64,000 nt of DNA, from contig OX442433.1 of NCBI GenBank assembly GCA_949361645.1, positions 4,521,720 to 4,585,719 on the forward strand. The letters are read 5' to 3'. Made by a program: the position numbers and the translations under genes. The notes beneath the pieces are model-generated. The model did not search any database. It saw only the letters and a list, made by a program, of their open reading frames with translations, and was not told the origin of the DNA. Below, piece by piece: positions 11,901-30,207 of this stretch. The first letter of the stretch is position 1. The number at the start of each line of letters is the position of its first letter. The DNA comes from Spongilla lacustris. Its lineage: Eukaryota; Porifera; Demospongiae; Spongillida; Spongillidae.

Positions 11901-13678
11901 GAATCCCATAGGCAGATGCATATTCATAACTGATACATGTATTATATTAAGTGATATCCATGGTGACATGAAATGTGTTTAGTGGTGGAATGCTCATGTT
12001 TGTATTATAATTCATTACTATCAATTAGACTTAGTGGCTCTTAGTGGGTTGCTAGCCTTCATGTCTCTCCTCCCTCCCTCCCCCTTCCCTCTTTCCCTCC
12101 CTCACACACACCAGATTGCTGTAATTCTCTTAGACAATGGATCAGATGTGAATGCTTGTGATTGTCATGGAAATACACCACTGCACTTCAGCTGCATTAA
12201 TGGACATGTGGATACAGCTGCAATACTGCTCTATGTACGTACAGCACGCTTGCAACACAAAAGGGAGAAATGATTAGAAATAAAATGTACATGTAGCTAA
12301 ATTGCTGTTTATATATTCACTTCCTACGGATAGCATGGAGCTGATGTCACCAAGGCAAATGACCGCGAAGACACTGCCCTGCATCATGCTGCTCGCTGGA
12401 ACCAGTGCACGCTTGTCAAGGAGCTGCTTCTATATGGAGCACAGTATTCTGCCACCAACAAGGACCACAAGACTCCACTTGAACTGACCAAGGTAACGTT
12501 ACTGGTGTGTATGTGTGACGACCTTGCTTGTGTAAGGGGTATGTGGGTTGCATGTGAACACCTTGTACATACATGTAAGGATTTCTCTAAATGGCTGCTG
12601 GCTAGCTAGGTCATGCAGCACTGATTTATGGTAATGTGAGTGTGAAACTTGTATGCACTGTGATTATATTTGTTTGCTATACATGTAGCTGTTACAAGTA
12701 CCATGAGTATTTTATAGCGTGCGTGTGAATGTCACTTCTTTGCATGTGAGTGCCTTCTGTAATGCCACCTCTGTTAAGCTCGAGCAGTGGGTGAATTTGG
12801 TTGTAATAGGTGGTACACTCCAAGATGTGAATGTCCTGGATACTAACTGGCAGAAAGTAGTGTCATAATGAGGAATGTAGGGCCTAATGTGAGAGTGTTA
12901 AGCCTGGAATTCCTCGAATGCAATGAAAGAGGGAGGGAGGATACCAAATAAAGTATGATTACCTACCCTGTATCACATTGCCTGCCTGCCATGCCTGTAT
13001 CCCCCTCTAGTTCAATTACTACATGTAAGCAGTGTAAACTATGCATGTACTTGATACATGCCAGTGATATTTGTACCCCTAAATCATTGGCATGAATCAA
13101 ACGGGGGAAAACCGCGTATGTAGTTCGTGCAACTATATCCATAATGGATGACAATGCGAGTATCTTTAGAAGCATTTATTGCTTCTACACCCCCGTGGAG
13201 TATCGGACCTCACGATTGTGGCATGGAATGTTTTACCATAGAGCGATGATGTATTGTGGTGTTTTGAAAACAGGAAGTCGATAGTGGACGTTATAGCATA
13301 TTACAGCGTAAAACTTATGCATTTTGGTTTCACAACACAAATGTGTATACTTTTTGATACTAAAATCCGAGGAAGGGCAAACATATCTTAGCCATCTGTA
13401 TGCATGCAGCCATATTGTCTGCTTCACTTTAGGATGACCAGGTCAGAGCAGTAATAGAGAAGGCAATGAGAGGAGATATTGAGGTTGGGTTGTACAGAAC
13501 AAACACTCACATTGTTCAAAGAACACCGGAGCTAACACAAGGTAACCATGTGTTGCTGTGCATCATTCACTTGTCTTTTACTTCTACAGATGTTGTATTG
13601 ATCCCAGAAAGTGACAAGCACAGTGTAAACAAAAACTTTGAAAATGAAGTGCACAATGCCACAGAAGAAGGGCCCTGA
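399..13678 (+). CDS. ANKRD27: VARP / ankyrin repeat domain-containing protein 27, 29 exons, complete
   Basis: VARP is a Rab21/Rab32/Rab38, VAMP7 and retromer-binding VPS9-domain protein of endosomes. I assembled 29 exons, about 862 residues: 399-500, 561-674, 873-957, 2130-2206, 2256-2315, 2369-2419, 2851-2916, 2975-3051, 3120-3165, 3754-3835, 4035-4101, 4159-4221, 4495-4543, 4607-4696, 4754-4878, 5034-5116, 5636-5751, 6623-6721, 6778-6877, 7990-8084, 8138-8212, 8837-8899, 11417-11461, 11520-11624, 11680-11856, 12115-12234, 12334-12492, 13433-13541, 13590-13678. The N-terminus MARYDEDL matches vertebrate VARP. The VPS9 core includes ADDLLPILVYLV and YCLTSFEAAVEYV. Two ankyrin blocks follow, each preceded by a Cys-rich microdomain (CHPLCSCEKC and HHPLCSCDSC), the VPS29-binding modules of the family. 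Reading phases agree at every junction. The tail is shorter than in mammals (about 1050 residues). The exon at 8837 is the least certain. Confidence 0.93.
953..1192 (+). repeat. 26-bp minisatellite containing a repeated 5' splice site
   Basis: About eight copies of a 26-bp unit (core GGAGGTGAGTACACTGGTCT) start exactly at the donor of ANKRD27 exon 3. Every copy carries GGTGAGT, a strong 5' splice-site match. The downstream exon at 2130 begins with two bases of a codon, so only the first donor (958), or copies a multiple of three units on, keep frame. Later copies contain G-run length changes and are degenerate. Confidence 0.9.
1193..2129 (+). other. ANKRD27 intron 3 remainder with poly-G and purine tracts
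   Basis: I see no exon here. The intron holds a G homopolymer run (about 1630-1669, interrupted by T) and a GGGA-rich purine tract at about 1920-2035. A short open frame overlapping the purine tract is low complexity apart from exon 4, which begins at 2130. Confidence 0.7.
4398..4448. repeat. (TG)n microsatellite in ANKRD27 intron 12
   Basis: A dinucleotide TG run with a few interruptions lies just upstream of the exon 13 acceptor (4494). A similar imperfect TG run lies in intron 16 at about 5496-5580. Confidence 0.9.
5870..6440 (+). repeat. AT-rich interspersed repeat, copy 1
   Basis: This AT-rich block fills ANKRD27 intron 17. It shares several segments, in the same orientation, with 51380-51720, for example GCAGTTTATAAATCTCA near 6266 and its counterpart near 51636. 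No coding potential is visible. It is probably an old non-autonomous repeat family; no termini could be defined. Confidence 0.45.
6878..7989 (+). other. ANKRD27 intron 19, no additional gene seen
   Basis: This stretch of about 1.1 kb between the exons ending at 6877 and starting at 7990 has only short open frames in both strands and no recognisable repeat or RNA gene. Confidence 0.6.
8588..8815 (+). repeat. 42-bp minisatellite of pyrimidine tract plus CAG at an intron 3' end
   Basis: About five and a half copies of a 42-bp unit (CTCCCATCTCCCCCTGTCCC then CACTACTGGGGCATCAGTACAG) lie immediately before the predicted exon at 8837. Each unit carries a pyrimidine-rich stretch and two CAG triplets, so each could act as a 3' splice site. 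The unit is a multiple of three, which keeps long frames open on both strands. Those frames are judged to be repeat artefacts, but a proline-rich exon extension into the array cannot be excluded. Confidence 0.85.
8934..8984. repeat. (GT)n microsatellite in ANKRD27 intron 22
   Basis: A nearly pure GT run of about 50 bp lies 35 bp downstream of the exon 22 donor. Confidence 0.95.
9546..9835 (+). repeat. 16-bp minisatellite (GTGTGCTGTAGTGAAG)
   Basis: About 17 imperfect copies of a 16-bp unit lie in the 2.5-kb ANKRD27 intron 22. It is the first of three unrelated minisatellites in this intron. Confidence 0.9.
10613..10845 (+). repeat. 25-bp minisatellite (CAGTGGCCTTAGCCACCCC unit)
   Basis: About nine near-identical copies differ mainly at CCTTAGCTACC versus CCTTAGCCACC. 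It is the second minisatellite of intron 22. Confidence 0.9.
10887..11310 (+). repeat. G-rich minisatellite with quadruplex potential
   Basis: A higher-order array is built from GGGAGGGAGCAGTGGGTGGG and GATGTAGTAGTGGGTGGG type units. Runs of three to four G are spaced by one to five bases throughout, on the sense strand of ANKRD27. Long open frames here are low-complexity artefacts. Confidence 0.9.
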
Positions 13679-13765
13679 CAAGATAGTGTCTTTGATTTGT
13701 AGCACAGCAATTGCCAATGTTCTGGACTATAATTATGTGGTCATGCTATCTGATTTGTTATGTTT

Positions 13766-13816
13766 GTCCCACTACATTTGGTACAATGTAGTGGGACATA
13801 GAACCATTGCAATAAA
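13766..13816 (+). promoter_or_regulatory. 3' UTR hairpin and poly(A) signal of ANKRD27
   Basis: TGTCCCACTACATT at about 13767-13780 is followed, after a 6-base loop, by its reverse complement AATGTAGTGGGACA, giving a 14-bp perfect stem. An AATAAA lies at 13811-13816. Both are inside the presumed 3' UTR after the stop at 13678. The signal function is inferred from position. Confidence 0.6.
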
Positions 13817-13858
13817 TCTGCATGATACATCATCTACTTTTTAACTATGCGTTTGTGT

Positions 13859-15522
13859 TCAGAGTGTAGCAGCGGCAGTCCGTTGTAGTAGGTCCTGTTC
13901 AATCAGTTCCACAGCTTCTTGAACAGAGTCCACGTAAATGAGAAGTGACGTGTCCAGTGAGGATATGCCAATGGCTTTCGCAAGGTTTTCAATGACTGAT
14001 TCCCAGTGAGATCTCCACAGAATTATCTTCTGGGGTACCCCTCTGTGGCTAAGACGTGCGGACGCTACACTCCACACAACCAGAATCTCTGTTATCGTGC
14101 CAATCGTGCCACAGAATGCGATGAAGTACTCGCTGTCTCTGAGATACAACCAAAATCGGTCCAACAGTGTTCTTGCTATGACATTGTGACTGTTGTACTC
14201 ATTCCCAAGCAGCGGCGCGTCAGGATATACCCGCGGGGAGAGGATGCCCAATGCAATGCCTGCAGAGTTGCCTCCGTCTCTGCATGACGCGCCATTGCCC
14301 GCTTCAACGGCGCCTTTGGACGTGGCCTCCATGATGCCAAAGTAACCTCCAGTAACAAGCGTGAACCCGCGAGACGAGAGCAGGCGACCAACCTCCTCCG
14401 CTGTTTGATAATCAGGTGTACCCGGTGGAGTTGCCCTCGACCCAAATACAGTAACAGACTTAGGCGGTACTGCGCATCCCATAGCAATGTTGCTGTGACG
14501 AATATGCTGCATGTAGCATTCCTTTTCGTGTAATGCGAGAAACGAAGATAGCAGGGCGTTGCAGCAAAGGTGGTAAACGTCCTTCTCTGTAAGACTGGCT
14601 TCGTTCGAAGCCAGCAACAGTGCGCTTGTGAGGTAGTGACCCGTGAAAGCAGGATACGGCGAGCTCGCGGTAACTTCTAAATCGCGCTCCAGGCATCTCT
14701 TTAGTGTTGTAGAGGAACGGGACGTAAGCGGCTGGATGTTGACTGGAAACCCCGGAGGAGGTAGAAACGGTTCGTCGACGTCGGCCGTGCAGCAGTAGAA
14801 TCCTTTTTGGTCATGTGCAACGTGTTCGGGTTGCGTACAGCTACATCTGTTGTTCACTTTATTGGTCGTCAAATGGGTTACAATCTTCAGCCCGCCCACG
14901 TCTGTAACCTTTTTATGAATAGATGTATAGCCCGCGCTCGGATAATCGCTATCCACCGCGACGCCCACTAAGTACGAATTGACCTCGTCCAACATCTCGA
15001 GCGCTGCATCTACGGGGAGCAGAGGTGAGATAAGCATGACAAGACCGCCTCGTATGCTGAAGTGATTGTATCCATCTACGATGGCGGAACGAAATCCCTG
15101 CAACAATCGTTGGATAGGCACTCCTCGCTGTGTGTGCAGATACGGATCAAAGAATATTTCCGCTGCGTAGACGTTGTCAATTGCGGCTCGTTTAAGGTAT
15201 GCATACATCAGTTCGTAGAAGTCTTGTTGCTCTCGTAAAACACCACACGCCTCGGAGAGAAGTGTATCTACAGCCTACGTATGGCGAGATTGCATGCAGT
15301 ACGTATATAAATGATTCAACGTGCGCATGTATGGCAGTTTTTACTTGCCTCCCTTCTGCGTTCTCTGTGCGTTTCTGCTGTACCTTCGAGCAGAATTTGA
15401 TTTCTTTCTCCAATGCGAAACATCTGGGCTGGTTCCAAAGTACCTTCAATGTGGACGTGGAGTTCTATTTTGGGCACAGCCTCAATGTACGCCTCCAATC
15501 TGCCTTTGGGTGCAGCCGACAT
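13859..15522 (-). CDS. Adenosine deaminase-like / LOG domain fusion protein, downstream paralogue
   Basis: Two exons, 15522-15349 and 15274-13859, give about 529 residues. The 74-bp intron between them has a GC-AG boundary (donor GCAAGT). Residues about 10-330 resemble bacterial-type adenine/adenosine deaminase: the metal-site pair [12 protein letters not shown] (His22 and His24) is intact. Where the family has NSDDPAYF the protein reads ASSPYPAF (residues 261-268), so the metal-binding Asp and its neighbour are gone. Residues about 331-529 form a LOG/SLOG Rossmann domain with SVTVFGSR, GGYFGIMEATSKGA and CGTIGTITE (446-454), equivalent to the PGGxGTxxE catalytic signature with Pro-Gly changed to Phe-Cys. 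LOG enzymes cleave the base-ribose bond of nucleoside monophosphates. Start chosen at MSAAPKG; an in-frame upstream ATG exists at 15612. It lies 123 bp downstream of its paralogue. Activity is unknown. Confidence 0.85.
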
Positions 15523-15644
15523 GTTTGTCAACAAACGCCGCTGGTTAGCATACGCGCTTATACACGAAACCGCTTGTTCACCACAATATATACGACAATT
15601 AATAATTAGCACAAATTCATTGCGCGGGATGTACAGTATAAATA

Positions 15645-23112
<7,468 letters not shown>

Positions 23113-23365
23113 CTATAATATTGCATCGTGTCGACCGCACCGCACCACGCGCTCGATCGTTGATTGTTGATCGTGCACGTGTCTGATATGCATGCACGCG
23201 CACCATCTATATAGCAGTCTCGTATCCAGACCCATATGTACGTAACACTGATAATTAATAATGGCGGCTCTATCACAGACCTGAAGCCATTGGCTTATCC
23301 TGCGCAAGAAAGCAGAATCTCAGTTTGAACACAAAAAAAGTGGATTGATTTAAATTTATCTGTGT

Positions 23366-24040
23366 ATTGTTATTTTATAAAACCCTATTCCCAAACAGTG
23401 CATTAGATCCCCTTGGTCACCATGCCACAACATGCAAAAAAGGAGGAGACGTGGTCATCTGTCACAACTATCTGCGCAATGTGTTGGTGGAGACTTGCCG
23501 TAGAGCCCACTTGAGTGTGAAGGTGGAGATGGGCAGCAACCTTACTTCAGACCATGACCACTCACGCCCCGCAGACATTTTGTAACCCAAATTGGGCCTT
23601 TGGTAAACCAGCTGCCTTTGATATCTCAGTGACATCACCGCTAAATCCTAAAATTGTATCAGTAGCGGGATTGTCAGCTGGGGCAGCTGCGTTGTCCACT
23701 GAAGAGCGTAAACACACAGAAAATGACCCCAAATGCAATGCCTTGGGATGGTGTTGTATACCTCTGGTTGCAGAGTCGTATGGTGCTTGGGGAAAAGAAG
23801 CCATAGATTTGTTTAAAATGCTTGCCTCCCGCCTCCCGTCTTGCCATAACATCGGGCAAAACAAAATCAGCTGTGCTGTCTGAGCTGTACAGTAGGCTCA
23901 ACCTGCACTTTGTGAGAGCGAATGCGACAGCGATCCTTTCCAGGTGGCTCCCATCTTAAAATTTAATTAACTGTAGTGTGATTTAAGTGTTGTGTGTATT
24001 ACATATTCTGTTCATGTACATGTAAATAAATTAGATTAAA
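23366..24040 (+). pseudogene. LINE retrotransposon 3' fragment (C-terminal ORF end)
   Basis: This is a broken piece of the C-terminal region of a LINE polyprotein. DPLGHHATTCKKGGDVVICH, a Cys/His block, is followed by RPADIL. After a frameshift come KPAAFDISVTSPL and LGWCCIPLVAESYGAWGKEA. It ends in an A-rich tail (about 24030-24050), consistent with a 5'-truncated insertion. The RT core is absent. Related fragments lie on the minus strand at 24890-25250, 26617-27725 and 40425-40510. Confidence 0.75.
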
Positions 24041-24600
24041 AAAAAAAGAAACCCTATTAATATGTAAAAAAAATTCTGGCAACTCGCAGTCGCTTAAACG
24101 ACAGGACACTTACTGTATGATATCATGTACCCTGTAAGTTACATACTTTGGGTCTGGGTACAAGAGATGTTTGACTTGGTTGTCCCTGTGAGACCTCCCT
24201 CATAGGTGTCCACCATTCTCAGTTTGCCATATATGGTCTTATATAGCTAAAAGTGAAGGTTACTATCACCATAACCCTAAAGGTTAGGTTTCTGTGGCTC
24301 CAGAACGTATGACTTGGTTCCAGATGGGCTGTTTTCTCTGTTCTGTTAGCAGGTTCAGCTGCCAGGAGTGGCAAGCCACATACGCAAGACGTTTGCCAAA
24401 ATAACTTCCGTGGAACCCCATAGGCCTTTTCTCATTGGGCGTCTTAAAGAAGAAGGTTGTATTACACAAGCTTGATGGCTCATTTCATTTAGAGCAACGT
24501 TGCATGGTACCACGATTCCTTGGTTCTACTGATTGCAATCCAATGAGGGAATGCAGCAGTTCAGGCACCATGAACCAAGATGCTTCAGATGACATTTTCT
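24041..24600. other. Intergenic, no feature seen
   Basis: Both strands carry only short open frames with no recognisable domain, repeat array or RNA gene. Confidence 0.5.
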
Positions 24601-24605
24601 AACTG

Positions 24606-24619
24606 TGTGTGTATGTGTG

Positions 24620-24672
<53 letters not shown>
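24606..24672. repeat. (GT)n microsatellite
   Basis: A GT run with a few interruptions. Confidence 0.95.
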
Positions 24673-24889
24673 CTGGTATAGAGGGTGCAAATGTGTTACT
24701 GTGAGATCTCATTTATGTATTAATTCTGTATGTTGATAAATTGTACATGTACATGATACACCAGAGTACAATAATAATAAGCAATATAGAGTACAATATA
24801 ATTATTAGGTTTTATACACAGAATACCACTCATTAATATTGTATGACATGTCCAAGCCAGCATTAAAAATGCATGCCATTGGAGCGAAT

Positions 24890-25250
24890 CAGTTTGGTGT
24901 TTGCAGGTCATGCAACTGATTTGTGGGGGAAGGTGAGACAACCATGTTTCCCCCAAGCTCCAAAGGTCTCAATCACCAGTGGAACACATTCCCATCCTAA
25001 ATCTGAACATATAGGGGTGCTGTTAGTGAACTTTCTGTGCCGTCACACTCACTTTGGTAATGATACTTGCCTCAACACAATATCTCTGAGGCCATTATGA
25101 CGAGCAATAACATCAGGACCCCTTTTACATGCCAGGCATGAACGTCGGATCGGAAGGTGTAAAACATTGATCCGGCAAATGATCCCCCATCGGGGTCTGA
25201 GGCTCCGCCCCAGAAGCTTTGCAAATTGTACGTCATTAATGTCTAAATCC
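24890..25250 (-). pseudogene. LINE 3' fragment, rearranged
   Basis: The minus-strand frame has CLACKRGPDVIARHNGLRD, the same Cys/His block as the LINE fragment at 23366. The complement of about 24930-25030 gives remnants of the next conserved block. It is too short and frameshifted to be functional. Confidence 0.6.
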
Positions 25251-25272
25251 ATAAGGAATTTTCACTAGCCCG

Positions 25273-25326
25273 ACTGCATACGTGCGTTACCTAGTCTCGC
25301 CGAGACTAGGTAACGCACGTATGCCG
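25273..25326. repeat. Near-perfect palindrome
   Basis: GCATACGTGCGTTACCTAGT followed by CTCG, then its reverse complement, gives a stem of about 24 bp with almost no loop. It lies 165 bp before the assembly gap. Confidence 0.85.
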
Positions 25327-25492
25327 TGGCGTAGGAACGTATTAAAGATGAAACCTCATGGTCGCACATGGTTGTTTAAATTTTTACATATAAAGGTACA
25401 TTTACGCTGATTACTGCCAAAGTTACACGCTTCGGGAAAGTCGGGGTTGTAACGTCGGTTTTATATTTTAAAACTACATGTTATACAGCGGC

Positions 25493-25692
25493 NNNNNNNN
25501 NNNNNNNNNNNNNNNNNNNNNNNNNNNNNNNNNNNNNNNNNNNNNNNNNNNNNNNNNNNNNNNNNNNNNNNNNNNNNNNNNNNNNNNNNNNNNNNNNNNN
25601 NNNNNNNNNNNNNNNNNNNNNNNNNNNNNNNNNNNNNNNNNNNNNNNNNNNNNNNNNNNNNNNNNNNNNNNNNNNNNNNNNNNNNNNNNNNN
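25493..25692. other. Assembly gap (200 N)
   Basis: Exactly 200 undetermined bases, probably a fixed-size scaffold gap rather than a measured length. It is flanked by a palindrome on the left and by poly-C/poly-G sequence (25780-25935) on the right. Confidence 0.99.
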
Positions 25693-25817
25693 TGCCACAC
25701 AATCCCATACTTAGCTGTTCCGTACCGTACCATGTCGTACCAAATATATGTCGTGTGAACATAGAATTTTATTAGGATTGGGGGGGGGCCAGGCCCCCCC
25801 AACTTTATGATTGGGAA

Positions 25818-25853
<36 letters not shown>

Positions 25854-26616
25854 TCCGGTTCCTACGGCATGCGCATGCTGTGATGTAAAGAGTACAGAAT
25901 AATAATTGTAGACAATCCCCCCCCCCCCCCTCCCCAAATAAACCCCCGCAAAAATAGCTCAGCCTCTATACATGTATGTTAAAATGTAATGCGCCGATAA
26001 TAAACGCGGAACTCTTAATACTTTAATTGGATTATTGTACTGCATATTTTATTTGCGCTCGATTTCTAATGGAAAGACATGAGCTTATTATCGATTTTTG
26101 GTAGGCAAAAGTAAAAATCATCAGTGTTCTAGGATTGGGACTCAGTGGTAGCACTCAAACATTCACTACGCCACCTATTAAAGAGTATGCATTGTACGAT
26201 CACAGTGATGAACGGCACAGCTAACGGAGGCAAGACGATAAAGGTACAGAGAAATTTATCCTTTGCAACAAATCCTTTAAAATGCATAACTTGAAGAAAT
26301 GTAGATAGGACAATGGCTCAAAATGGCGGGTTTATCCAACAAGTCAAACAATACAGAGAATGCAGAAAAGTGGACAGAGCATATGCTTAATATGGGGGGG
26401 GGGGGGGGAGAGGGGGGGGGGAATGCTTCTTTCTGCCTTGGTCGACCAGAATCCACCTGCGACGGGCATACCATAGCATTGAATGGCACAGGCGCAAGTG
26501 ATGAGTTTCCATCTCTGGTTTTATTAATGGTATGTTTAAATGACACATTGAGGTAATGTAAAAATTAATCAAACTCAAAGTACATCAACTACTGTTAACA
26601 CCAAACATAGAAATAC

Positions 26617-27725
26617 TCAAGGGATGTCAAGGAGGCCAAGGGAGGGTGCACATCTGGCCAATAAGGCCCTAGCCATGGCCCTGACTAGGGTGAAGTTCAG
26701 CCTGCTGTAGAGCTCTGTGAGCACCTTACTGTTGTGGGAAGAGGTGGTGATGGCCAGGTGAGAAGCCAGGCGGGAGAAAGTAGATTGGGCTTCCCTTCCC
26801 CAGTTTCCACAGGTCTCCACCGCAAGTGGGATACACACCCAACCCAGCTCTGAACACTTTGGGTCATTTGCTCTATGCTTCCTGGCCTCTGCCTCCTCCG
26901 CTGCAGCCCCCTTCAGACAAGCTTGCTGCTGTTAGAATGGAAGGGATTAAGGGAGAGGTCACAGTGATATCAAGGGCAGCATGTTTCCCTCTTTCCCAAT
27001 TGAGGACAAGAACATCTGCTGGCCGGGTATGGCTTAGGGTCTGGTGTAAGCCACTGCCCGACTCAACTCTCACTCCTAGATGGGCGCGATGGCAGAACTC
27101 TACAAGCACGTTACGCAGATGGTTGTGGTGGGTTACGACATCACCACCCCGTTTACAGGTAGAAGCGTGGTTGCCAAGGCGATCAAGAACTATGCCAGGG
27201 CACAAAGAACACAAGGAGCCTCTAGTCGTGTCTATCCCTAGCCACCATTGGATGGAAATTTGCAGCTCATTAGGGTCAAGGTGCAGGTCAAGACCAGGAG
27301 AAGGTATGACTAGTAGCCAGGATGCAGCATGAGGTGCTGACACAGATAGCAGCAGCCGAGGTTTGTCGGCAGGTGATGATGCTTCCAACAACAATGAGAA
27401 CTGGTGGTCCTCTAGTTTCTTTGACAGTACCCTTTGGTGGATGGGTGAGGCTGTGATAGAATCCACAGAGATTACCTTAGATGGGGAGACAAACTTGTTG
27501 AAGAGATCTACTGCGTGAGATAGGTGTGGATTCTGGGCATCACCAAAGCCGGAAGCATAAAGGAAGGCAATGTAGGCAGCTGGGGAGTGGTGGGAAACTG
27601 AGCGGAGCCCAAGACCTCCGTGACTTAGATTCAGTTGGGCCTGCTGCCATGCATGATCAGTAACTTCTACAGCTATACTACATGTATGTGCGAAGCATTG
27701 CCTAACCTCAACAATGATCAAACAG
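26617..27725 (-). pseudogene. LINE 3' fragment, longest copy
   Basis: This minus-strand fragment has one long open frame (27721-26873, 282 codons) followed by a frameshifted tail (26838-26617). It begins with the post-RT thumb region (NLSHGGLGLRSVSHHSPAAY) and continues with LDRLGNHASTCKRGGDVVTH, the Cys/His block. Next come RPADVLVLNWERGKHAALD and ITVTSPL, with an acidic pair spaced like a PD-(D/E)xK nuclease core (inference). It ends with CIPLAVETCGNWGREAQS. The polymerase core is missing, so this is a 5'-truncated copy. Confidence 0.75.
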
Positions 27726-28016
27726 CTGAAGTGCCTCTGTGACTAAACTTGGTGGGGTAGCTCTAGCCAAATGGATTAATTTACAATAGCTCCCACACAA
27801 TCGAAGCAGAATTTAAGGCCACCTGAGGGTCTGAGGCCCCTACTTCTACCAGTCTAGATAACAACTTCATGGCCTCTGAACGCTTTGAATAATTTCCACA
27901 GAAAAGGTAGTCCCCTATAGGAGCACCAAGTAAGACAATGTAACAAACTAAAATCGAACTAATTCGAAGATGATATTAAGTCACGCGATGAAAGCTCTCT
28001 AGCTCTATTTATTATA

Positions 28017-28168
28017 GATACATGCACTGCAAGCAGACTACAGTTATACAAACTACAAAACTACGCATAACTTTGGTATAACTACACATAATCAAATTAT
28101 GTTCGTTTATACCAAAGTTATACGAGTTTTTTTAGTTTGTATAACAATAGTCTGCTTGCAGTGATGTA
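28017..28168. mobile_element. Foldback element, about 150 bp
   Basis: The two arms, ATACATGCACTGCAAGCAGA and its complement TCTGCTTGCAGTGATGTAT, pair over about 70 bp each with few mismatches. Just outside it, 27977-28002 reads ATTAAGTCACGCGATGAAAG, nearly repeated at 55292 beside another foldback. Confidence 0.75.
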
Positions 28169-29384
28169 TAGCGATTAATTGCAGGGTGGGTCTGCGCATG
28201 CGCGTTGATTCTTGCGGACGCACGATCACGAGATATTGGAGCGGCGTGCATGTGTGCACTATTAATAGGGATGGACTTGGCGAGTGGGATCCCTCTTTAG
28301 TAGCTGGATGAGGAGGCTGTCAAGAATGACGGCAAATAGGCCATTTGGAGCAAAGTGTCACTACACAGGTCAGGAATGTGGTCCTAGTAGGTTGCCCAGC
28401 CGTCTGCGGGGCGGTGTGCGGCAAGAAGTTGTGAGTCAGGGCCAACGGGTTGGGTGTATTTCATGCTCCTTTGTGCGTCCACACCCAGCCGCTATAAGTA
28501 GGCACTGCGGAATAGTAAATGCTCAATGGATTATCGAGCAAAAAAAGCTGCGTTGAACAATAGGCCCTAACGTATTTAAATACCACCCGCGAGTACCGAT
28601 GTCGGTTGTCTTGAATATACAGCAAACAAGGGATAATTATATATACATACCTGATTCCAAGAGATCATCAGCCCTCACTCTATACTAACTATAGTTTCAT
28701 TCATTCAAAAAAACGTGCTCCGTACGAATGAGAACACCTGTTTTATCCAATTAAGCGGATTTCTAGTATAGTCGCCAGTCTTTCGCCACGTATGATTGGA
28801 GTGTTCGCCACCCCCCTGTAATTGTTACATAGTGTAAGGAAGGTGGATTGTAACACAACATTGCTTAACCAAGTTATCAAGCATGGTGCAACCTTTAACC
28901 ACCCTGGGAAAGCTTAATTCACTTTGTGATTGTAGCATTTGTTATAGGAAGGCGACCATTCATTCATAAACACTTATTTACCACTGAAATTGTATATACA
29001 TCTAAGGATTGAAGTATATGTACCTGTGTTTCGTTATGAAATAGTGCCACATGTTATGGTTGCTGAGAAGATTGGTAAGCTACGGATATAGGAATGCAAA
29101 AGCGCCATAAAGAAGTGATATGTGATCAGCAATAGCATGATATGGTGTCTTATCAGTAGGTATGTTACTTGTCATCAGGCTCCATATAAAAGCATACTGG
29201 ACACAAATAATCCTCCTCACTGTCAGATTTGAAATGGTACATGTATGCACATTTTATTGATTGCTATACATGTATTTGGCAATTAGTAAGCTACTGTTCA
29301 CTATGCATACTCCAAAATTGCTTAGTACATGTATGTTGTTAGGAAATTTCGACTAGGTGGATTTCTCAATCACAATGTAAAAAA
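28169..29384. other. Intergenic, no feature seen
   Basis: There are no recognisable genes, repeat arrays or long inverted repeats here. The open frame at 28284-28556 has no recognisable domain. Confidence 0.5.
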
Positions 29385-30207
29385 TATGGGACAGTTTCCG
29401 CGAAAATATCACCCTTTTATAACATTATAAAGTTATAAAAATGCTTCATGTTTGAATCGCTATATCTTCCGAACGCTAAATGGTATCGACTTCCTATTTT
29501 CAACAGTTCATAATACACCATGTCTCTACGACAGACTATATTTTGGAGTCTTGCACTTGCTCCACGCCAGTATTGCAACGTTCGATACCCCACTGGGTTC
29601 AAACCCGCCATAACTTTAGGTAGGAGTAATCAAATCGCTTCAAATTCGGTTTGTAGGTACAGAGGTCCTATACCTATCGATTTGTACTGTTCGTTAATTT
29701 CTATGACATCCGTTACGGAGATACAGTTGAACAAAGTACGTACACTTTTCCCGCTCGATTTGCGCCAAAGATTTTGGCAAATCGCGTCCCGCTCAATGTA
29801 TGGGGAGGCGGTTGTTATATCATTGGCGCGAATCGAGCGGGAAAAAGTGCACGTAGTTTGTTCAACTGTATCACCGTAACGGATGGCATAAAAATTAACG
29901 AACAGTACAAATCGATAGGTATAAGACCTCTGTACCTACAAACCGAATTTGAAGCGATTTGATTACTCCTACCTAAAGTTATGGCGGGTTTGAACCCGGT
30001 CGGGTATCGAACGTTGCAATACTGGCGTGGAGCAAGTGCAAGACTCCAAAATGTAATTTGTGGTAGAGAAATGGCGCATTATGAACTGCTGAAAATAGGA
30101 AGTCAATAGCGTTTAGCTTTCGGAAGATATAGGAATTCAAACATGAAGCATTTTTATAACATTATAATGTTATTAAAGGGTGACATTTTCGCGGAAACTG
30201 TCCCATA
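29385..30207. mobile_element. Large foldback element, 0.8 kb
   Basis: The two halves are inverted copies over about 400 bp each. The left end is TATGGGACAGTTTCCGCG; the right end is CGCGGAAACTGTCCCATA. The arms meet around 29790-29810 with essentially no loop. Interior frames on both strands are mirror shadows. No transposase is present. Confidence 0.9.

Noticed and set aside
14006..14696. Overlapping frames on both strands within the ADA-LOG exon
   Set aside because: Shadows of the 449-codon coding frame, with no domain of their own.
26826..27332. 168-codon plus-strand frame
   Set aside because: It is antisense to the clearly recognisable LINE fragment on the minus strand.
29520..29962. 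119- and 62-codon frames in the foldback
   Set aside because: They are mirror-image readings of the two inverted arms with no recognisable domain.
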